Source: Desulfovibrionaceae bacterium
Lineage (GTDB): Bacteria; Desulfobacterota; Desulfovibrionia; Desulfovibrionales; Desulfovibrionaceae
Assembly (NCBI GenBank): GCA_028689675.1
Contig: JAQVCS010000006.1
Span: 62,001 to 126,000 of the forward strand
Length of the DNA: 64,000 nucleotides
Direction of reading: 5' to 3'
Shown one piece after another: positions 58,821 to 64,000 of this stretch. Numbering within the stretch: position 1 is the stretch's first letter; the number at the start of each line of letters is the position of its first letter. The translations under genes and the position numbers were made by a program. The notes under the pieces are model-generated. The model was not told the origin of the DNA. It was given only the letters and a program-made list of their open reading frames with translations, and made no database searches.

Positions 58821-59564
58821 ATGATTAACCCTGTTAATTCCCCCACATTTTCTCCAATAATTAATCCGATAAATCCCTCTGACGTCAAAAAGGAAACTAG
58901 CCCAACCTCTTTACCTAACCCTTCGCCCACCACACCCACAACACAGCCCAACTTGCCTCTTGGTGAACCAGCAGCCATGGTTGCTTTTCTAAAGGGCTAT
59001 TCAGCCATGCCTTCGCTGGGCTCAACCATGCTTGCTCTTATTCAGGAATGCTCCAGCGAGCAGCGCCGTGCCGCGGCCGACCAGCGCGCCATTCAAACCG
59101 AGCTTACGGTGGATACAATTGAAGAACAAGCTGGCGAAATGCGCTCAAAAGCCATCACCGCCCTTGTTACAGGCGTTGTCAGCGGTGCGCTCAGCATTGC
59201 TGGGGGCATTGCCTCGGTGGGCATGGCTTCAGCAACATTAGGCAAAATAAAGACAGATCAACTGTTACCCCGAGCCGATAGAATGAGCGATGCCCAGATT
59301 ATGGCAAAAAACTCACTCACACAGGGGGTGGGTAGCCTTTTTTCTAGCTCATCGCAGCTGGTGGGCACTATAGGGCAAGGCGTCACAGGCTTTATGGAGG
59401 CCGATATTAAACAAATGGATGCGCAAATAGAGCGTATACGCGCAACCACCGACACCTTAAAAATGCTTGAAGACGGCTTAAAAGAACTTATTCAAAAAAC
59501 GCAATCAAGCATGGATGCTATTCAAGCAAATATGAACCAGACGCGCACAAAAATTCTTGGCTAA
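58821..59564 (+). CDS. sctB: T3SS minor translocator SctB (YopD/EspB/SseD type)
   Basis: A 247-residue protein. The N-terminus is Pro/Ser/Thr-rich and probably disordered (residues 1-50), one hydrophobic helix lies at about 112-140 (ALVTGVVSGALSIAGGIASVG), and the C-terminal 100 residues form coiled-coil helices ending QSSMDAIQANMNQTRTKILG. This is the pattern of the smaller translocator. It ends the translocator block, followed by a hairpin terminator. Confidence 0.88.
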   Translation: MINPVNSPTFSPIINPINPSDVKKETSPTSLPNPSPTTPTTQPNLPLGEPAAMVAFLKGYSAMPSLGSTMLALIQECSSEQRRAAADQRAIQTELTVDTIEEQAGEMRSKAITALVTGVVSGALSIAGGIASVGMASATLGKIKTDQLLPRADRMSDAQIMAKNSLTQGVGSLFSSSSQLVGTIGQGVTGFMEADIKQMDAQIERIRATTDTLKMLEDGLKELIQKTQSSMDAIQANMNQTRTKILG

Positions 59565-59577
59565 TACGCTGTGCACT

Positions 59578-59629
59578 CCCCTTGCTTACTTTGGGCTGTT
59601 TTTCACCTTATTCCCAATAAAGCAAGGGG
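59578..59629 (+). terminator. Hairpin after sctB
   Basis: CCCCTTGCTT (59578-59587) pairs with AAGCAAGGGG (59620-59629) over 10 bp with a 32-base loop, followed by TTATTGTATT. It probably ends or attenuates the translocator transcript. Confidence 0.6.
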
Positions 59630-59666
59630 TTATTGTATTGTGTCCCCTTTTAACTTGCGCGCATAT

Positions 59667-59695
59667 TTGACAAGCCCAAAGGAAAACGCTAGCGT
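59667..59695 (+). promoter_or_regulatory. Possible promoter of the chaperone-sctC-sctD operon
   Basis: TTGACA (59667-59672) and TAGCGT (59690-59695) are 17 bases apart; the -10 is weak and lies within a palindrome ACGCTAGCGT. It is about 100 bases before the chaperone ATG. Confidence 0.35.
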
Positions 59696-59791
59696 AAAAA
59701 GCGTTCATTCTACTTTTGCAGTACACAACAGGCACAAGACACAGCAAAACCTGTTACCCCCAATACTATAAGGCACATAAAGGGAAACGCT

Positions 59792-60226
59792 ATGGCAGAT
59801 ATTTCCGATGCTGTAGGCATACTTGCTGCTCGGGCTGGCTGGTCAATACCAAGCCCTGAAAAGGGAACGTACTGCTTTCAGCTTGATGATAACCTTGATA
59901 TGCTTCTTTCTGCCCCAGACGGCAAAACATTATTTTTCCGTGCCCGCATTGCCGCCCTGCCCACCAACCCTGCCGATGCTTCCGACATGCTCGCCCGCTG
60001 TGCCCATGATGCCGTGGGTGCTGTGCGGGAACGCAGTAGCATCTGCTCTTTGGAAGCGGGCAGCCTTATGCTGCACACCAGCCTTCCCCTGCGGGATGCC
60101 GTGCTGGACACACAGCGCTTAGCAACAACAGCACAAAAATTTTTGAATGACGTGGCATGGTGGCAGGCACGTTTGCAGCCCGCGGTACAAGCGCCTTCGT
60201 TCTTTACTGGGGGCTTCTCTTTGTGA
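59792..60226 (+). CDS. CesT-like T3SS chaperone upstream of the secretin gene
   Basis: A 144-residue protein with N-terminal helix, strands TYCFQLDDNLDMLLSAPDG and LFFRARIAALPTNPADASDM, ERSSICSLEAGSLMLHTSLPL, and a long final helix (LDTQRLATTAQKFLNDVAWWQARL), the class I chaperone pattern. AAAGGG lies upstream of the ATG. Its stop overlaps the sctC GTG start by four bases. Its client is not evident: none of the neighbours in this operon is a typical effector. Confidence 0.8.
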   Translation: MADISDAVGILAARAGWSIPSPEKGTYCFQLDDNLDMLLSAPDGKTLFFRARIAALPTNPADASDMLARCAHDAVGAVRERSSICSLEAGSLMLHTSLPLRDAVLDTQRLATTAQKFLNDVAWWQARLQPAVQAPSFFTGGFSL

Positions 60227-62073
60227 GCAAAGTTGTGCCCCTTTATTATAAGCAGCTCTGCTTTTGCTTGTTTGTATTGCTGTGCCTTGGCACGGCCGCC
60301 TTTGCCCGTGCGCCTTTTTCTGTGCCCTTTTCCTATTATGCAGACCAGCAGGAACTGACCACAGCGCTTACTGCCTTTGCCCGTGCTGAGGGCTTAAATG
60401 CCTCCTTTTCCCCACAGGTAAAGGGCTCGCTAAGCGGGCGCTTTGACGCGCTGCCCCCACAAAAATTTTTGGATGGCATGCGTGCCGCCTTTGGTGTAGC
60501 TTGGTATACCATAGGCTCTACCATTCATTTTTACCACGAAAAAGAAAACACCCGCGCCTTTATTACCCCCACCACCATCAGCGCGCACAAGCTGAAAGAG
60601 TTATTACAGCAATCGGCCGTATATTCCCCGCAATTGCCCCCCGTGCTTGGCTCTGGCGGCAAAATTTTGACGCTGACAGGCCCGCCAGACTATTTGGCGC
60701 AAGTGAGTGGGGCTGCGGCTGCCCTAGAATCTGCCCAAAATGGGCAAATGGTCATGAAGGTTTTTCCGCTGAAATATGCTTGGGCAGAAGATATTACGGT
60801 CAATAGCATGGATAAAAGTATGACCGTGCCTGGTGTTGCCAGCATTTTGCGGGCAATGCTTACTGGGGGCACTGGTTCAGCAAGCCGTGTGACACAGCAG
60901 CCCGCCACAGTGCAAAACCTTGCGGGCACGGGGCTTGCCGCTGTGGGCAAAGAGCCTGCTGCCCAGCCCAGCCCTGCCGCCCCTGCTGCCCAGCAATCTG
61001 CCACTGGTGTCAATATTATGGCAGACCCGCGTGTCAATTCTGTTATTGTGAACGACGCTGCCTACCGCATGCCCTACTATGAAGACGTTATCCGCGACCT
61101 TGACCACCCCGTTGAGCTGGTGGAAATTCATGCCGCCATTGTGGATATTGATACCGATTTCAAGCGCGAGCTGGGCGTGAACCTGCAAGCCTCCAGCACT
61201 GGCGGCGGTGCGGACGGCGGCTGGAGCGGCGCTGGCTCTTTGGGCACAGCAACTGCCCTGCCCGCCCCCAGCACAAGTGCAGAAGGGCTTTCGCTTTCCA
61301 CCATCTATACCAATGGGGCAGATTATTTTCTTGCCCGCGTGCGTGCGCTTGAAAGCGATGGCGATGCCCGCATGCTGGGGCGGCCTTCTGTGCTCACTGT
61401 TGATAATGTGCAGGCCACGCTTGAAAATACCAGCACCTATTACATTAAACTTGAGGGCTATCAGGCCGTTGACCTTTTTAAAATTGAAGCAGGCACAGTG
61501 CTGCGCGTTACCCCGCACATTATACGCAACCAAGGCAAGACAACAATTAAGCTGGCTGTTGCTGTGCAAGATGACCAGAATGAAAACAGCTCTGTTGCCG
61601 CAGGGGAAATTCCCCCTATCAAACAAACAAAAATTAATACGCAGGCCATTATTGGTGCAGGGCAAAGCCTGCTGATTGGCGGCTATTATTATGAAAAACA
61701 GGGCGAAGACGAAAGCGGCATTCCCATTTTAATGCACATCCCCGTACTGGGGCATTTGTTTAAAACAACCACCAAGCAATCTCGCCGCATGGAACGTCTT
61801 ATTCTTATTACCCCGCGCGTTATTCGGCTAGACGAATACAACACCCCGCCAGCCCGTGTGAATGACCCTTCTTTTCACCGTTCGGCCACGGCTGACAACT
61901 ATCAAGAACAAATACCCGTGCCTAAAAATGGCGGCTGTGCCCGTGCGCGCACTGTGCAGCCCACAGCCCCCAGCACGCCAGCCTCATCGGCACTTATTAC
62001 CAGCCCGGCTGCCCACACCAGCAATACCAGTGCACTCAGTGCGCCCTCTGGGGGTAGACGTGTCCTCCCCTAA
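60223..62073 (+). CDS. sctC: T3SS outer membrane secretin SctC
   Basis: A 616-residue secretin. The GTG start at 60223 overlaps the chaperone stop and is followed by a signal peptide (LCFCLFVLLCLGTAAFARA). Next come the N0 domain (VPFSYYADQQELTTALTAF), N1/N3-like domains with an Ala/Gln-rich linker, and the secretin channel domain with VELVEIHAAIVDID and the end motif VLGHLFKTTTKQSRRMERLILITPRVI. The C-terminal 60 residues are Pro/Ala/Ser-rich, perhaps pilotin-binding. It overlaps sctD by 14 bases. Confidence 0.94.
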   Translation: MSKVVPLYYKQLCFCLFVLLCLGTAAFARAPFSVPFSYYADQQELTTALTAFARAEGLNASFSPQVKGSLSGRFDALPPQKFLDGMRAAFGVAWYTIGSTIHFYHEKENTRAFITPTTISAHKLKELLQQSAVYSPQLPPVLGSGGKILTLTGPPDYLAQVSGAAAALESAQNGQMVMKVFPLKYAWAEDITVNSMDKSMTVPGVASILRAMLTGGTGSASRVTQQPATVQNLAGTGLAAVGKEPAAQPSPAAPAAQQSATGVNIMADPRVNSVIVNDAAYRMPYYEDVIRDLDHPVELVEIHAAIVDIDTDFKRELGVNLQASSTGGGADGGWSGAGSLGTATALPAPSTSAEGLSLSTIYTNGADYFLARVRALESDGDARMLGRPSVLTVDNVQATLENTSTYYIKLEGYQAVDLFKIEAGTVLRVTPHIIRNQGKTTIKLAVAVQDDQNENSSVAAGEIPPIKQTKINTQAIIGAGQSLLIGGYYYEKQGEDESGIPILMHIPVLGHLFKTTTKQSRRMERLILITPRVIRLDEYNTPPARVNDPSFHRSATADNYQEQIPVPKNGGCARARTVQPTAPSTPASSALITSPAAHTSNTSALSAPSGGRRVLP

Positions 62074-63769
62074 CGATTGCCTGTGGCTGCATATTTTTTC
62101 TGGGCATCATATTGGTGCAGAGCTGCCCCTTGCCGAGGGGCAATATGTTTTTGGCACAGACGACTCATGTGACCTTATTTTTTCAGACTCTTCTTTAGCA
62201 GGCCGCCATGCCGCGCTCATCATACAACAAGAGGAAGCAGGCACACTGTGCAGCATACAGCCCCTTGATGGCACGCTGAGCCTTGACGGGCAGGTGCACA
62301 CAGAGCTCTTTACACTACCACAGGGCACATTATGCTTTGTCGGGCTTATTGCTTGGGCATGGATGCCCAGCACCAGCCCAAGCGAAGCACGAGAAGCCAT
62401 GTGGGAAGAGCTCAACACGGCATTGCAAGAAAAAAGCCCAAAAAAACATGACACAACAGATGCTCAGCAACACGCTGGCAAAGAACAGCAAGAACAAAAC
62501 GGCGAGGAAGAAAATACAGCCCAGCCGCAAACAGACCTTGCAGCCCCAGCAGATACAGCGACAACTCTGTTGGAGTTGCACAGCCCCAGCCCCACGGGGG
62601 CGGGCACGGCACGCTCGTCTTCGCGCAACTGGGTACTTTTTTTCTTTGTCCTTATTCTTGTTGCCGCTTTTTCCTTTCGCTATGAATACCGAGCCCAGCC
62701 CAGCCAGCTTGCCGTGCTCACCCAAGCCTTGGAGCAGCAAAAAATCACGGGGCTGCGTGTGCAGCAAACAGAAGCACAAGAAATACAAATAAGCGGTACT
62801 GTTCCCGATGATGCCACCCGCGCGGCTTTGCTGCGTTTTGTACGCTCGCTTTCCTTTCCCGTCCTGCTGGATATTACTGTTGCCAATGACAGCCAAGAGG
62901 CTATTTTGGCCGCCTTTACCTCTCGCGGTTTTTACCCCGCCCTCAGTACACAGCCGCCCAAAAAACTTTCCACTGCCGAAGCCCAGCATATGCCTGTGCT
63001 GGGCAGCAACACCCCATGGGCGGCAAAGCCCTTAGACGGAGTGGAAATGCTTGTGCCCCCGCCCAGCAAGGCCGCACCCAGCCCACAAACAGAGCAGGAA
63101 GGCATCAGCATTAAAGGCAAGCCACAGGATGCCGAGCAGGCAGTACCGCCCCAAAAGGTGTATTATCTTTCTTGCTATGTAAAAAATCCTGCCACAGAAG
63201 CTTGGCTTTTTGAGCAAATTCAGGCAGATATTGCCAGCATTAGCACAGCTTCCCGCCAAGGGCGCGCGCCTTTTGTAGCGCGCATTGTGCATCAAGAGGA
63301 TGTGCAGGCCGTGCTTGAGCCTGCCCTGCGGGCTGCCCAGCTAAACTCGGCCACTGTCAACTATCTTGCTGGCTCGCTGGACATTATTGGCACTTTTGAC
63401 AGCCGCCAGCGCGAGGCTATTGGCGCAATTCTTGCTTCAGCAGAAAAAGAGCTGGAAATGCCCCTGCATACGCGCCATATTGGCTCGGCGGCAACGGCTC
63501 CTGCCAGCACCCTTGTGCCCGCAAGGGGCAAAGAAGCAAACCCTGCTCTTGCAGCGGCTGGCGCTACAGCAGAAGCCACGGGGGAATTTCGCGTTACTGG
63601 GGTGACTATGACGCCCATCCCCTTCATTCAGCTTTCTACTGGGCAGCGCATTTTTGAAGGGGGCTCACTGCCCAATGGCTCTGTGTTAGAAAAAATTGGC
63701 ATTGATATTCTCAAACTGCGCCGCAACGGTGCATTGTCAGACTACCCATTGCGAGGTTTTCATGAATGA
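62060..63769 (+). CDS. sctD: T3SS inner-membrane ring protein SctD with FHA domain
   Basis: A 569-residue YscD/EscD-type protein. A cytosolic FHA-like domain (about 8-105; YVFGTDDSCDLIFSDSSLAGRHA) is joined by an acidic Gln/Glu linker to a transmembrane helix at 193-208, then periplasmic ring-building repeats (SGTVPDDATRAALLRFV, YYLSCYVKNPAT and a final GEFRVTGVTMTPIPFIQLSTGQ). GTG at 62060 is chosen because GGGGG stands five bases before it. The FHA RxxS/H pattern is partly present (GRHA), so phosphothreonine binding is uncertain. Confidence 0.9.
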   Translation: MSSPNDCLWLHIFSGHHIGAELPLAEGQYVFGTDDSCDLIFSDSSLAGRHAALIIQQEEAGTLCSIQPLDGTLSLDGQVHTELFTLPQGTLCFVGLIAWAWMPSTSPSEAREAMWEELNTALQEKSPKKHDTTDAQQHAGKEQQEQNGEEENTAQPQTDLAAPADTATTLLELHSPSPTGAGTARSSSRNWVLFFFVLILVAAFSFRYEYRAQPSQLAVLTQALEQQKITGLRVQQTEAQEIQISGTVPDDATRAALLRFVRSLSFPVLLDITVANDSQEAILAAFTSRGFYPALSTQPPKKLSTAEAQHMPVLGSNTPWAAKPLDGVEMLVPPPSKAAPSPQTEQEGISIKGKPQDAEQAVPPQKVYYLSCYVKNPATEAWLFEQIQADIASISTASRQGRAPFVARIVHQEDVQAVLEPALRAAQLNSATVNYLAGSLDIIGTFDSRQREAIGAILASAEKELEMPLHTRHIGSAATAPASTLVPARGKEANPALAAAGATAEATGEFRVTGVTMTPIPFIQLSTGQRIFEGGSLPNGSVLEKIGIDILKLRRNGALSDYPLRGFHE

Positions 63770-63971
63770 ATTTATTTCTGTTTTTGATACAGGGGCGGCA
63801 AACTTCGCAGCCTTTAAAGGTATTCGCGAAGAAATCTATGACCTTGAAACAGCGGTGAAGCGCCATATGGATGCAGGCTTGACTGCTGAAGATATGGAAA
63901 AAGCCCGCAGTGTCTATGCCGGTGTGCAGGCGGCAGACCGTATTCTTGCTGCTCTGGCCGAAAAAATGTAG
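63762..63971 (+). CDS. YscE/SsaE-like T3SS needle co-chaperone candidate
   Basis: A 69-residue helical protein (FKGIREEIYDLETAVKRHMDAGLTAEDMEKARSVYAGVQAADRILAAL) that forms two antiparallel helices, as in the EscE/YscE/SsaE co-chaperones that keep the needle subunit soluble with SctG. The ATG at 63762 has GAGG five bases upstream and overlaps sctD by eight bases. The needle gene would be expected just past the window edge. Confidence 0.7.
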   Translation: MNEFISVFDTGAANFAAFKGIREEIYDLETAVKRHMDAGLTAEDMEKARSVYAGVQAADRILAALAEKM

Positions 63972-64000
63972 TTTGGAATAAAAATTGCATTCTAAAAAGT

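Noticed and set aside
1..64000. CRISPR array, transposase or prophage structural genes
   Set aside because: No regularly spaced repeats and no transposase, integrase or phage structural protein were recognised; the S24 repressor stands alone.

Overview
The window looks like chromosome from a member of the Desulfovibrionaceae (Desulfovibrio/Bilophila-type delta-lineage sulfate or sulfite reducer). This rests on gene content: an anaerobic glycerol-3-phosphate dehydrogenase operon (glpABC), a short IscA/HesB-type protein with a Cys-rich tail of a kind I associate with this family, AdhE, CstA, and a sigma-54-linked type III secretion system (T3SS). Species is not assigned. Most genes are moderately GC-rich; several stretches (parts of two putative effectors and of a large pilus-associated protein) are clearly AT-rich.

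Layout. 1-383: 5' part of an unrecognised gene running off the left edge, behind a MocR-type regulator (445-1797) that lacks the PLP lysine. 2235-7287: HAD phosphatase divergent from glpABC. 7631-11595: RNase R, a Bax-inhibitor-like membrane protein and a periplasmic cyclophilin. 11710-12226: two tRNA genes facing each other across a repeat-rich noncoding segment. 12418-16791: thiE, thiM, a thiamine-binding MTH1187/YkoF protein and a PEP-synthase-like protein without the usual C-terminal barrel. 17123-17791: an S24-type repressor with a nearly leaderless promoter. 18265-24357: hemolysin-III-like protein, then a four-gene amidoligase cluster (C39-like peptidase, RimK-like ATP-grasp ligase, GCS2 ligase, N-formylglutamate amidohydrolase) behind a structured leader, and a YczE-like membrane protein. 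24427-27739: CstA, a doubtful small ORF and a glycerophosphodiesterase. 28187-31814: three pseudopilins and a 733-residue protein. 32074-36466: lipoprotein, Kef-type antiporter, cytoplasmic gamma-glutamyltransferase.

36620-63971 is the most interesting part. Two large AT-rich genes, each followed by a CesT-like chaperone gene, look like T3SS effector/chaperone pairs, on either side of adhE. They are followed by an IscA-like gene, a SpoIIE-type phosphatase, a sigma-54 activator and then the T3SS itself. On the minus strand the T3SS reads sctW, a SycN-like gene, sctX, sctY, sctV, sctS, sctT, sctU. On the plus strand it reads a small protein, an EspA-like filament, a SycD-like chaperone, two translocators, a CesT-like chaperone, sctC, sctD and a YscE-like gene. 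The divergent region between the halves carries a GG-N10-GC (-24/-12) sigma-54 promoter on each strand, and a third lies in front of the first effector. This makes the activator at 48155-49426 the likely local switch. sctR, sctN, sctJ, sctQ and the needle gene are not in the window and would be expected further right or elsewhere.

The other modules are mostly ordinary metabolism, but the amidoligase cluster with its possible pseudoknot leader, the pilus operon and two dispersed intergenic repeats are not explained by standard annotation.
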